Below are positions 7,883 to 14,658 of a DNA stretch of 14,658 nucleotides, one piece after another (within the stretch, counting starts at the first letter, position 1; every line of letters begins with the position of its first letter). The stretch comes from Anaerolineae bacterium (lineage in GTDB: Bacteria; Chloroflexota; Anaerolineae; 4572-78; J111), in assembly GCA_020433785.1 (NCBI GenBank), contig JAGRCC010000470.1, forward strand, positions 1 through 14,658. Direction: 5' to 3'. Made by a program: the position numbers and the translations under genes. The notes under the pieces were generated by a model, which saw only the letters and a list, made by a program, of their open reading frames with translations, had not been told where the DNA came from and searched no databases.

Positions 7883-7909
7883 TCTATTCTCCTTTTAGTA
7901 TCTCGAATT

Positions 7910-7922
7910 GATTGTTACAATC
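7910..7922. promoter_or_regulatory. Palindrome upstream of the ureohydrolase gene
   Basis: GATTGTTACAATC is a perfect 6-bp inverted repeat around one central T, 28 bp before the ureohydrolase ATG. A second ATTGATT-rich patch at about 7931-7950 is present in the same 72-bp spacer. It resembles a small dimeric-repressor operator, but no promoter boxes could be placed with confidence and it could be chance in an AT-rich spacer. Confidence 0.25.
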
Positions 7923-7954
7923 GCCACACGATTGATTATGATATTGATAGCGAT

Positions 7955-9934
7955 TTATTCGGGCGGCAGTACAAACTGCGGCAGCAGCTTGTCCGTGCAG
8001 CCCGTGTTAAGGTCGGCCTCCGGGTTATTGAAAAAAGCAGCCCCAATATCTCTGGCGCATTGACTGTAGCGGAACGCGCCGTGACCGGTCTCCGGGAAAA
8101 GTACAACCTGGCTCTGGCTCAATGTTTCAGCCGCGTGCCGACCCCAACTGATGGCCGTTTGGGTATCGGCGGTACCTAGAAGCAGCAAGGTCGGGATGTC
8201 GCTTGCAACCGGTTCATGAAACGACTCCGGCTCCAGACCCGTGGGGAACAGTTGGCAATAGGCAATGAGTTGCTGCACGGTTGCCAATTTGCCCGTACCC
8301 AACTGCGGAATCGCCAACGCCTCAAAGCTCTCTATTGCGCCGGTAATGGTGTTGTAAGGAATATGTTCCTGGCAAATGTAGAGGCTTAGGGCCAGAGAGA
8401 CATCAAAAAAGTAGGCATAGTCTCTAGCTTTGCCAAAAATAATCCGGGACAGTTCTTCAACATCGTCGTCGGTCATCTCTTCGGTCAAGGCCAACAAACG
8501 ATCCGCATCTCGGCCGGTAAAATGCCGAGTGACAAATTTCTGCAAATCATCCACCGAGGTTGCCTGCAACGGCATCTGGAGATAGGCCTGGTTCAGTGCC
8601 AACTGCCGATCAAACTGCTCCGCATTCATTATCTCGTGGAAAAGAAGGTCAAACCGCCCGGCTAAAGCATTATCAAATTGGTCCAGTTCTACCACTTCTT
8701 CCCCTTGCCTCAGCAAGCTGTCTGCCTCTTTATTGCGTTGTCGCGCCTCATCTCGCAACGCTAGCGCCTCATCGATGAGCCGTTGCGCTTCTGCCGATAG
8801 CGCGATAGCCTCATAGCGGGCGGCAAGGGGGTCGGCGTTAGCGGGCGGCAGGGGGGGCAGTTCGTAGTTTTGGATTGCCTCAAGCGTGTCGGTCTGCCCT
8901 TGTTCCAGTTCCCAAATCATCAGTGGAAAGTAGGCCCCTGCCCCCGGCCGTATATCATTTTGACGCAAAGCAGCAATAACGGTACTCGCAGTCACCAGGG
9001 AGCCATCAGTCGTCTGAATGGGCTGTTCGTTCAGTTGAGCCAGCAGCGCCTCGAACCGATCTTGTAGATCGGGATAAGCGGCGTTGCAGTCTTCATCGTT
9101 GGCACAAATATCAAAGAGGGAGGTTACGGCCTCCACATTTGGCTGGCCGAAATTTTCGTACAGCTTGATGTCGGCCGGCGCAACAGAGTCGAGGATAACG
9201 CTGCGCAATCCCTCCGGCTGCCGACGCATGACTTCCAGCGCCACCTGCGTACCATAAGAAAAGCCATACAGGTTGTATTCATCGTAACCCAATGCCGAAA
9301 CCAGATTTACCACATCGCGTGCATTGTTGAGGGTGTTGTATTGGGTCAGATCCGTGTCGATTTCGTCGAATCGCTCCAGACAGATCTCAAAGATTTTGTA
9401 ATTAACCCCAAACTCCTCTGGAACTGCTCCACCGCTTTGATTGTAGGTCTGAACAAATTCTCTCATTGTCTCTTGTTGGGTTGCATATTCCACCTCGCAA
9501 GTTAAGTTTTGGTTGGAATAGCCGGTACCGCGCTGGTCAAAGATGATCACATCGCGGGTTTGTCGAATGGGGGCAAAGCGCTCAGTCATCTTGGCCAGGT
9601 TGCGCAACTCGGCGGCACCGGGGCCGCCGTGGAGGTAGATGACCGGGTCGGACGCGGGTGACAGGCTGGTCGATTTCAGCACGGCAAAAACCAGGTCAAC
9701 CTGGTTGCCGTCCGGCTCGCCGTAGTTTTCCGGCACGGTGACCGTTCCGCAGATCAGGGTTTCGCCCTCGATTTCGATTAGAGCAGGAGCGACCGGGCAC
9801 GGCATGGCTGAAATTTTGTAGGAATCGTTCTGATCTTGGGCCTGGGCGCTGAACTGGATCACAACATTCAGTACGGTGACGCTCATAATGATCAATATAA
9901 AGGGTTTAACGATGGTGCTGTTATCTTTTCTCAT
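7955..9934 (-). CDS. Secreted alpha/beta hydrolase with TAP-like C-terminus (proline-iminopeptidase/tripeptidyl aminopeptidase type, S33)
   Basis: This 659-residue protein opens with a Sec signal peptide (hydrophobic stretch about 11-30, cleavage near AQA-QD). The oxyanion motif HGGPG is at 102-106, then FDQRGTGYS (132-140). The nucleophile elbow is GFSYGT (Ser226), the catalytic Asp is D590 in LLGTAD, and His618 lies in ETGHGAF. The C-terminal part, with its late Cys residues (C626, C645), matches the TAP-like domain of extracellular Streptomyces-type tripeptidyl aminopeptidases. The likely role is trimming of short peptides outside the cell, though esterase activity cannot be excluded. A charged helical insertion (about 365-420, rich in E, A, R and L) sits in the lid region and is larger than usual. 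The start follows the stop of the upstream membrane-protein gene by 7 bp, so the two are co-transcribed. Confidence 0.88.
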   Translation of the reverse strand: MRKDNSTIVKPFILIIMSVTVLNVVIQFSAQAQDQNDSYKISAMPCPVAPALIEIEGETLICGTVTVPENYGEPDGNQVDLVFAVLKSTSLSPASDPVIYLHGGPGAAELRNLAKMTERFAPIRQTRDVIIFDQRGTGYSNQNLTCEVEYATQQETMREFVQTYNQSGGAVPEEFGVNYKIFEICLERFDEIDTDLTQYNTLNNARDVVNLVSALGYDEYNLYGFSYGTQVALEVMRRQPEGLRSVILDSVAPADIKLYENFGQPNVEAVTSLFDICANDEDCNAAYPDLQDRFEALLAQLNEQPIQTTDGSLVTASTVIAALRQNDIRPGAGAYFPLMIWELEQGQTDTLEAIQNYELPPLPPANADPLAARYEAIALSAEAQRLIDEALALRDEARQRNKEADSLLRQGEEVVELDQFDNALAGRFDLLFHEIMNAEQFDRQLALNQAYLQMPLQATSVDDLQKFVTRHFTGRDADRLLALTEEMTDDDVEELSRIIFGKARDYAYFFDVSLALSLYICQEHIPYNTITGAIESFEALAIPQLGTGKLATVQQLIAYCQLFPTGLEPESFHEPVASDIPTLLLLGTADTQTAISWGRHAAETLSQSQVVLFPETGHGAFRYSQCARDIGAAFFNNPEADLNTGCTDKLLPQFVLPPE

Positions 9935-9941
9935 TAAGATC

Positions 9942-10493
9942 TCATACCCTTATCGTGACATCCATTTCCATGAGCAGTGTGTAGATCTTTTTTTCCAAAC
10001 GGTGCTGCCAAACGGTAAAGGAAAGCAGTTCCAGGGGAAACCACAAGGCGACCCACCCGGCAACGGACAAGCCTTCGCTAACAACTTGCAGGATTAGAGA
10101 GTTGTCATCATGCACCAATTTGGACGCGCCAATAAAAACAAAGAGGGCAATAAATGACACAAACAGCGCCCGTATGCCGCGCCAGCGGGTGGCCTGAATA
10201 TCATGCTCAATATTTTTGAGGCGCCCTCCGCAATAGCGCTTTACCGCTACTTTGACCTCCTGTTCCAGCCCGGCTTCCGTCTCGTTTTCAGGGAGAATAA
10301 GGGTTACGTGAATCCGTTTGTAAGAGGTGTCGGCGTACAGCTCATCGGAGATAAATTCTATCCCTGAAGTGTAGCTATGAATCTGATAATCCTGAGAGAA
10401 TGGTGTAATCTTAGGTTTCTTGAAAAGCGCCTCTTTGTTATTAAGCTTGAGGGTGATTTCAAAAACGTCTCTATTCGACACGTGCAACCTCAT
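9942..10493 (-). CDS. Two-TM membrane protein of unknown function
   Basis: I do not recognise this 183-residue protein. Residues 1-105 are soluble and look like a mixed beta/alpha domain with a clear strand pattern (about 60-68, IHVTLILPE), followed by a basic helix with Cys88. Two membrane segments follow (about 107-127 and 133-158). The tail (LEKKIYTLLMEMDVTIRV) is amphipathic. The topology is probably a cytoplasmic N-domain with a TM hairpin. It is the upstream partner of the secreted TAP-type hydrolase gene (7-bp gap), so a role in anchoring, folding or regulation of that product is possible but only inferred from position. No clear Shine-Dalgarno precedes the ATG at 10493. A MITE-like repeat lies 42 bp upstream and could separate it from the amidase gene or supply its leader. 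Confidence 0.6.
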   Translation of the reverse strand: MRLHVSNRDVFEITLKLNNKEALFKKPKITPFSQDYQIHSYTSGIEFISDELYADTSYKRIHVTLILPENETEAGLEQEVKVAVKRYCGGRLKNIEHDIQATRWRGIRALFVSFIALFVFIGASKLVHDDNSLILQVVSEGLSVAGWVALWFPLELLSFTVWQHRLEKKIYTLLMEMDVTIRV

Positions 10494-10535
10494 TGTCTGG
10501 TTTGATGGTCAACACCAGGTTCGTGACTTTATTAG

Positions 10536-10671
10536 GAGTTACGCAGTTGAAAGAAACCAGACCCTAAAGGTTTCCAAAGTTACCTTTCAATCAAAATTTA
10601 GAGGCAATCAAGCTTGTATTCTGTCCTGAAGTCGATTTATAAAACCTTTAGGGTCTCGAACTGCGTAACTC
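10536..10671. mobile_element. MITE-like inverted-repeat element, non-coding
   Basis: The element has two nested perfect inverted repeats: GAGTTACGCAGTT (10536-10548) with AACTGCGTAACTC (10659-10671), and AGACCCTAAAGGTTT (10559-10573) with AAACCTTTAGGGTCT (10642-10656). The left arm has 10 nt between blocks and the right arm 2 nt. The core has no coding capacity and contains a small hairpin (AAAGGT 10566-10571 / ACCTTT 10582-10587). TTTATTA occurs on both sides (10528-10534 and 10675-10681), a candidate 7-bp target duplication, though it is slightly offset from the terminal repeats and AT-rich. No transposase is in the window, so this would be a non-autonomous element or a large palindromic repeat. 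It fills most of the 239-bp gap between the two genes. Confidence 0.6.
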
Positions 10672-10732
10672 GTATTTATTATAGACTTGCCGGTCGGGTT
10701 GTTTTTGCCGGGTATGAACAAAGTCATCCTAA

Positions 10733-12193
10733 TCAATCGACCTCTTTGAATGTGGGAAACAGATCCTCCTTGAAAAATTTTGGCGCGGTGCGGCTGTAGG
10801 CGTAAGCGAAGCGCATCACGGTCTCTGTATCAAACGCGTTGCCGACGATTTGCATGCCGATGGGCATATTCTTTTTGGTTAGCCCGGTGGGTACAGCCAC
10901 AATCGGCATCCAGTTTAACATGTTGAAGGGAATGGTGTAGAGGCCGGGGATGCTCTTGGTGTAGTTGCGGCCATCTTCAATGTGGTCAGGGCCAACGGTC
11001 CAGTCGAACTGATTGCCCATGTGGGGCGAGCCGACGGTAGGCAAAAGCAACACATCGTAACCCTTAGCGAAGACCGCATCCACAACCCGCTTATAGAGAT
11101 CTTTCACCAGCGCTTCGCCTTTCAACAGGTTACTGCTCCCGAATCCGCCGCTGGCGGCCTGCTCAATAAAGCTGCGGGCATAGGGCATCATCTTGTCGAG
11201 ATGCTCGGCGTAAGTGGCCATGCCGGCCCCCATAGCCCCCGACAGCACCATATCTCTAAATTTCGGCGAGATGTCTTCCGGTTTTAGGCCCAGATCGAGG
11301 TCGACATGGTCGACAATAGCACCTTGGGCCACAAACACCTTCATCGCATCGTCCATACCCTTTTGCACATCGTTGATTGGCTCGATGATGCCCATACCGC
11401 CGACATAGGCGATTTTCCTGCCCTGAATGGCCGGATAGACAAGCGGCAGCGGATCCATCTTGAACGCATTCGGCGAATAGATATCCGGGCCGGCAATAAC
11501 GTTGTGCATCAGCACCATGTCCTCGAAGGTACGGGCCATAGGACCACTGTTGCAGTAGTAAGAGGTCAATTCGGCGTTGTGATACTGCCCGGCAGACGGC
11601 TTGTACCCATAGAGCGCGCACTGCCCCGACGGGACGCGGATGCTGCCACCCATGTCGGAGCCGGTAGCGAGGGTGCAGTAGCCGGCGGCCAGCGCCGCGC
11701 CGGAACCGCTGGAAGAGCCGCCGGGGGTAAACTTGGTATTCCACGGGTTTTTGGTGACGCCCCAGGCCCTGGTGTCGGCTGCGACGCCCAGATACAGTTC
11801 GGGGACGGTCAACTGCATGCTCATGACGCAGCCGGCTTCTTTCAGCTTCTTGACGATTGGGTCCGCTTCCTCTTTAGGTGGATCGTCCTTATGAACCAGC
11901 GATCCCTGCGTGACAACCCAGCCCTGGTCATAGTGTTCGTCCTTGACGCCGACAGTGATGCCTTCAAGAGCGCGATAGGTGCCGTTCCGGTAACGCTCCG
12001 TCGATTCCTCGGCCTGCTTCATCGCGGTGTCGAAGTGCGTGTAGGTGATTGCATTGATATCGCCGTTAGTTTTTTCAACTTCGGCCATCTGGGCTTGCAG
12101 TACATCGACCGGCGTAATGACGCCCTGCTTGAACAGTTCCATTAGCATGGTGGCCGGGGCGTAGGCTATATCTTTCTCGGTTATAGTGTACAT
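10733..12193 (-). CDS. Amidase signature family enzyme
   Basis: This 486-residue cytosolic amidase has the full amidase-signature core: catalytic Lys84 (VGVKDE), cis-Ser160 in PGGSSSGSGAA and nucleophile Ser184 in GSDMGGSIRVPS. The 24-residue gap between the two serines equals that of FAAH and malonamidase E2. The family hydrolyses carboxamides (or acts as GatA in tRNA amidation). With no GatB or GatC nearby, this is more likely a stand-alone amide hydrolase for a small amide or carbamoyl compound; the substrate is unknown. I chose Met at 12193 because AAAGGA lies 6 nt upstream. The longer ORF start at 12244 would place its first codons inside the proposed -35 box. The gene is transcribed separately from its neighbours and lies downstream of a WG-repeat gene. 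Confidence 0.88.
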   Translation of the reverse strand: MYTITEKDIAYAPATMLMELFKQGVITPVDVLQAQMAEVEKTNGDINAITYTHFDTAMKQAEESTERYRNGTYRALEGITVGVKDEHYDQGWVVTQGSLVHKDDPPKEEADPIVKKLKEAGCVMSMQLTVPELYLGVAADTRAWGVTKNPWNTKFTPGGSSSGSGAALAAGYCTLATGSDMGGSIRVPSGQCALYGYKPSAGQYHNAELTSYYCNSGPMARTFEDMVLMHNVIAGPDIYSPNAFKMDPLPLVYPAIQGRKIAYVGGMGIIEPINDVQKGMDDAMKVFVAQGAIVDHVDLDLGLKPEDISPKFRDMVLSGAMGAGMATYAEHLDKMMPYARSFIEQAASGGFGSSNLLKGEALVKDLYKRVVDAVFAKGYDVLLLPTVGSPHMGNQFDWTVGPDHIEDGRNYTKSIPGLYTIPFNMLNWMPIVAVPTGLTKKNMPIGMQIVGNAFDTETVMRFAYAYSRTAPKFFKEDLFPTFKEVD

Positions 12194-12199
12194 TTTTGT

Positions 12200-12205
12200 T
12201 CCTTT
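12200..12205 (-). promoter_or_regulatory. Ribosome binding site that fixes the amidase start
   Basis: AAAGGA on the minus strand, 6 nt before the ATG at 12193. It decides between this start and the ATG at 12244, which has no comparable signal. Confidence 0.65.
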
Positions 12206-12215
12206 ATTGAGATTC

Positions 12216-12244
12216 TCTATAAAACCCTTGCTAATTGACCTCAA
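12216..12244 (-). promoter_or_regulatory. Candidate sigma70 promoter of the amidase gene
   Basis: Minus-strand TTGAGG (12239-12244) and TATAGA (12216-12221) match the -35 and -10 consensus at 4 of 6 positions each, with an exact 17-bp spacer. Transcription would start about 15 nt before the ATG, leaving room for the AAAGGA ribosome site. The weak box match means this stays a candidate. Confidence 0.4.
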
Positions 12245-12245
12245 T

Positions 12246-12264
12246 TATCAATGTCTTATTGATA
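12246..12264. promoter_or_regulatory. Inverted repeat abutting the amidase promoter
   Basis: TATCAAT (12246-12252) and ATTGATA (12258-12264) form a perfect 7-bp inverted repeat around GTCTT. It ends 1 bp from the proposed -35 box, a typical operator or activator position. It could also act as a weak hairpin at the end of the upstream transcription unit, but no U-tract follows. The remaining intergenic bases to 12339 show nothing further. Confidence 0.3.
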
Positions 12265-12339
12265 GGAAAGATTTGTCTCATTCGTATTAATTCTGCTCCG
12301 ATTTATTTCCGGCAACGTCTGTATATGTGCGACAAAAAG

Positions 12340-13947
12340 TTACGGGGCTATGGGTACCTCAACCGCTAGTAGCTCCACGGTTTCCGTACCGACCACCTCC
12401 AGCCCCGTGGGCGTGCTGCCGATAGTGACCCGCTCAGCCGTCCATACCGGCCCTGCTTCAAGCTCACCTACCAGCAGGCTATTGTCGTTGCAGATGTAGC
12501 TAACCGGGGTCTCCTCTAGCGCCAGTGTATTTTCAGCCACGGCTTCGCAGGTGATCCCCGTTTCTAGCGTCACCAGCCAGGGCCGACTCGCTCGCGCCGT
12601 ATTCTCAGTTTCCGTCGGCTCGGGCAGCGGGCTGCTCAGATTAACCTTGATGGGATCGGTCCCAAAAGGACCGGCATAGCAAACTACACTCGTTCCATCC
12701 GCGCCGGTGAAGCAAGCATCCAGCACCATCCCTTCAACCAGACACTGCCAGGCCGACGATAGCGCGACGGTACTGGAATTGGCCGTGCAGATGCCGGTAC
12801 CACTCTCAACAGGTACAGCCGGCAGGAGATCAACCGCTTCTGTTGCCTCAACCTCGATAGCGGCCAGATCGATCATGTTAGGAAAGGTTTCGATATTTGG
12901 CAGTTCCAGCAATGTTTCGCCGGCCTGGCCCAAAACAAGGAGCTGATCACCGGTTGCGTTGAGCGCTCGGGCCAGACCGCCTTGAAAAGACTCAGCCGCC
13001 AGAAATTGGGGTTCGAAAACGAATTGGCCGGCCGGATTGATGTAGCCCGTCAGGCCGTCAACCTCAACTGCGGCCAGCCCGTCGGCAAATGGCTGGGCCA
13101 AATCATACTGAAGTGGAATGACAACTTCACCGCTGGAGTCGATGTAGCCGTCCTGCTCACCCAGGCTAATCACGGCCAGCCCTTCGCTAAAGTCGCCGGC
13201 GTAATCAAAACCGGGGCCGATAACAAACTCGCCATTGGTGTCAATATAACCCTCACCGCCGACCGTGCCGACCGCCGCTACCCCATCCGAAAACGGGCCG
13301 ACATAGATGAATTGAGGCTCGATAACAACCGCGCCCGTGGTGTCGATGTAGCCGACACTGTCAGCCGAGCCGACTCCGGCAAAACCTTCTTGAAAAGACT
13401 CGGCAACCTCAAATTGCGGTTCGATGACAAATTCACCGCTGGGGTCGATGTAACCAAAGAGAAATGCGTCGGCTTCGCCGCGCGAAGCAGCCGCCAGCCC
13501 TTCGGAAAAGTCGCCGGCCAGACTAAATTGAGGTTCAATAGCAAGTTGACCGGTCGTATCAACATAGCCAAAACTGAGTTGGTCGTCGCCACCGATGACG
13601 GCAATCAAAGCCAACCCTTCCCGGAACGGGCCGGCCAGCTCGAATTGCGGTTCGATGACCATTGCTCCGGACGAATCGATATAGCCCATAAGATCGTCAA
13701 CCTGCACCGCCGCTAGCCCTTCAGAAAAGTCGTCAGCCTGCTCAAACTGTGGCTCGATTACAAACGCGCCTGAGAGATCAACGTAGCCGTACTGCTCACC
13801 GTCCTGGCTATATGGAAGTAGTGTCTCGGTTTCGCTCTGAACCGCAGGGGCGGCTGCCGACTGCGTCACCGTAAAAACAGCCAGCGTCAACAGAAGGATA
13901 ATACCCGTCATCCACAGAGTTTTTTGAGATTTCAATAGATTTTTCAC
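12340..13947 (-). CDS. Secreted WG-repeat family protein lacking the signature Trp, with Cys-rich C-terminal domain
   Basis: This 535-residue exported protein has an N-terminal signal or anchor helix (about 10-30). Residues 53-329 hold eight repeats of 34 to 39 residues with the consensus GYIDxxGxxVIEPQFxxAxxFxEGLA. This matches the WG (KWG) beta-repeat family, whose members bind partners or act as extracellular or periplasmic scaffolds. The position normally held by Trp before Gly is Y, M, F, F, V, E, D and T in the eight repeats, so no WG dipeptide remains. A separate C-terminal domain (about 380-535) has six Cys (387, 402, 412, 423, 467, 486) and probably disulfides, and I do not recognise it by family. 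The start is set at GTG 13947 because GAGGAG lies 7 nt upstream. The nearest ATG (13968) has no such signal. It follows a lectin gene closely and is likely co-transcribed. Confidence 0.8.
   Translation of the reverse strand: MKNLLKSQKTLWMTGIILLLTLAVFTVTQSAAAPAVQSETETLLPYSQDGEQYGYVDLSGAFVIEPQFEQADDFSEGLAAVQVDDLMGYIDSSGAMVIEPQFELAGPFREGLALIAVIGGDDQLSFGYVDTTGQLAIEPQFSLAGDFSEGLAAASRGEADAFLFGYIDPSGEFVIEPQFEVAESFQEGFAGVGSADSVGYIDTTGAVVIEPQFIYVGPFSDGVAAVGTVGGEGYIDTNGEFVIGPGFDYAGDFSEGLAVISLGEQDGYIDSSGEVVIPLQYDLAQPFADGLAAVEVDGLTGYINPAGQFVFEPQFLAAESFQGGLARALNATGDQLLVLGQAGETLLELPNIETFPNMIDLAAIEVEATEAVDLLPAVPVESGTGICTANSSTVALSSAWQCLVEGMVLDACFTGADGTSVVCYAGPFGTDPIKVNLSSPLPEPTETENTARASRPWLVTLETGITCEAVAENTLALEETPVSYICNDNSLLVGELEAGPVWTAERVTIGSTPTGLEVVGTETVELLAVEVPIAP
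12961..13791 (-). repeat. Eight tandem WG-type protein repeats (coding)
   Basis: Successive units begin at GYVD/GYID/GYIN and are spaced 34, 39, 38, 34, 34, 34 and 34 residues apart. The DNA is recognisably repeated (for example TCGATGTAGCCG-type segments on the plus strand), but units have diverged at the third codon position, so this is an old protein repeat rather than a DNA tandem array. Confidence 0.8.
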
Positions 13948-13954
13948 CTGATCG

Positions 13955-13960
13955 CTCCTC
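13955..13960 (-). promoter_or_regulatory. Ribosome binding site that favours a GTG start for the WG-repeat gene
   Basis: GAGGAG lies 7 nt before GTG 13947 on the minus strand, overlapping the first codons that an ATG start at 13968 would use. This is the strongest ribosome site near the gene and argues that translation starts at the GTG. Confidence 0.6.
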
Positions 13961-13971
13961 ATTTTCATTGT

Positions 13972-14481
13972 TTACCGAAACCGCCAGCGTTGGTTGGATT
14001 GAGCATGGCATGCATATTGCCGAACCGGCGCTCTGGGCCTTAAACTCGCGCCGCGCACATCAAGACACTTGCCGCTGCGCCGATTAACCAGAAGGACGTC
14101 CCGGCTACTGACTCGCACCGGATACCACTGTTGATTACGCCCGCCGTGGCACGAAAACTGCTGAACGGTGGCGTAGTTACGTTTGGCATCGCCGCGCACA
14201 TCCAAACATTTGCCGCTGCGCCCATTAACCAACAAAATTCGGCTTTTACTGGCCGGAATCGGCAGCCACTGCTGGTTGCGGCGTCCGTGACAGAAATATT
14301 GCTGTGCTCTGGCTCGGTCACGACGGCTCTCGTTACGAATGTCCAGACAGCCCCGGCTATGCCTGACCTCGATCACCGTGCCTCGCCCCTGGGCGTAAGC
14401 CGGTGCCGGCGGTAGCAAAGCCATAACCGCCCCAACGGTAATCAGAACGATAAAAACTGTTAAGAGTTGCCTATTAACCAT
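13972..14481 (-). CDS. Secreted ricin-type beta-trefoil lectin domain protein
   Basis: This 169-residue protein has a signal peptide (hydrophobic about 5-25, cleavage near AYA-QG). It then has three homologous subdomains of about 47 residues, each with CLDxR and a QxW box: Q70-Q71-W72, Q117-Q118-W119 and Q164-R165-W166. Three Cys pairs (45/64, 92/111, 139/158) fit the disulfides of R-type carbohydrate-binding modules. The Asp of each CLD motif is retained, as needed for sugar binding. The protein has no catalytic domain and is unusually Arg-rich, so it may bind acidic polysaccharide, cell wall or DNA rather than neutral galactosides. The second and third subdomains are strikingly similar at DNA level with a 141-bp period (around 14050-14100 and 14191-14241), a recent internal duplication. 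AGGAAG lies about 11 nt upstream of the ATG. The WG-repeat gene follows within 24 bp. Confidence 0.88.
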   Translation of the reverse strand: MVNRQLLTVFIVLITVGAVMALLPPAPAYAQGRGTVIEVRHSRGCLDIRNESRRDRARAQQYFCHGRRNQQWLPIPASKSRILLVNGRSGKCLDVRGDAKRNYATVQQFSCHGGRNQQWYPVRVSSRDVLLVNRRSGKCLDVRGASLRPRAPVRQYACHAQSNQRWRFR

Positions 14482-14540
14482 CTTATTTTGTTCTTCCTTT
14501 CTTCATTGATCTCATTAGATGAGAGTTTTTGTGGTTTTAG

Positions 14541-14599
14541 AAATTAATCGGGTACGTGCCGGAGACACAAAGCTAGCTTTGTGACTCCTCGATTAATTT
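14541..14599. repeat. Nested inverted repeat upstream of the lectin gene
   Basis: The outer arms AAATTAATCG (14541-14550) and CGATTAATTT (14590-14599) enclose a near-perfect palindrome at 14561-14588, two 14-nt arms with one A/A mismatch centred on AAAGCTAGCTTT. Between outer and inner arms there are 10 nt on the left (GGTACGTGCC, itself near-palindromic) and 1 nt on the right. No U-tract follows on either strand, so it is not a standard terminator. It could be a REP/MITE-like element or an operator. The rest of 14482-14658 holds only a 6-bp hairpin at 14510-14524 and no further gene. Confidence 0.5.
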
Positions 14600-14658
14600 G
14601 TTGGTCTACAATAATTCTCAACCTTAGGCATCGATCTAATCGACGGAAATGCATTCGC

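Noticed and set aside
7883..7954. Guanidine riboswitch before the ureohydrolase gene
   Set aside because: The spacer is only 72 bp, AT-rich, and lacks a structured GC-rich leader. Only a short palindrome is visible.
11306..12145. 279-codon plus-strand ORF antisense to the amidase gene
   Set aside because: It is opposite the conserved amidase core, its composition follows the antisense of that gene, and no domain is visible.
12982..13716. 244-codon plus-strand ORF with repeat pattern
   Set aside because: It is the antisense of the WG repeats. The periodicity comes from the real gene on the minus strand.
12961..13791. CRISPR-like or DNA tandem array
   Set aside because: The period is that of protein repeats, units differ at third codon positions, and the stretch is one open reading frame with no unique spacers.
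14510..14524. Hairpin TCTCAT/ATGAGA followed by a T-rich stretch, read as a plus-strand terminator
   Set aside because: The stem is only 6 bp and no plus-strand gene ends here, so there is nothing to terminate.

Overview
All ten genes in this window lie on the minus strand and none is interrupted. There is no phage, plasmid, rRNA or tRNA signature. The base composition is mid-GC. Several traits made me lean to a free-living, environmental bacterium of the Chloroflexota (Anaerolineae/Caldilineae-like): a two-domain CbiX protein with a Deinococcus DR2241-like C-terminus, a secreted WG-repeat protein with a Cys-rich tail, a TAP-like secreted hydrolase, and short dispersed palindromic repeats. 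The taxonomic guess is inference from protein flavour only.

Reading in the direction of transcription (right to left), the window opens with a 177-bp non-coding stretch carrying a nested inverted repeat. Next come two exported proteins that look co-transcribed: a small, very basic ricin-type beta-trefoil lectin (13972-14481) and an eight-repeat WG-family protein in which the signature Trp is absent from every repeat (12340-13947). A stand-alone amidase-signature hydrolase follows (10733-12193), with its own sigma70-like promoter and a palindrome just upstream. A 136-bp MITE-like element (10536-10671), flanked by 7-bp direct repeats, separates the amidase from a tightly spaced pair: a two-TM protein of unknown function (9942-10493) and a secreted alpha/beta hydrolase of the TAP/S33 type (7955-9934). 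Then come an agmatinase-family ureohydrolase (6749-7882) and a 14-TM DHA2-type MFS transporter (4983-6632), which may form a guanidino-compound metabolism or export pair.

The last three genes (3746-4873, 2149-3741, 15-2165) form an obvious operon: the first gap is 4 bp and the second junction overlaps by 17 bp. They encode an AI-2E-family membrane permease, a CbiX-doublet/putative Fe-S protein without the usual chelatase histidines, and a membrane-anchored PAS plus kinase-like protein fused to an intact DEDDh 3'-5' exonuclease. This trio is the best candidate here for an undescribed functional unit. The CbiX gene also carries an in-frame insertion of a repeat-like sequence with four 7-nt C/G runs between its two CbiX domains.

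Functions rest on motif recognition by eye, and no database search was possible. Promoter, operator and element calls are pattern-based and tentative.
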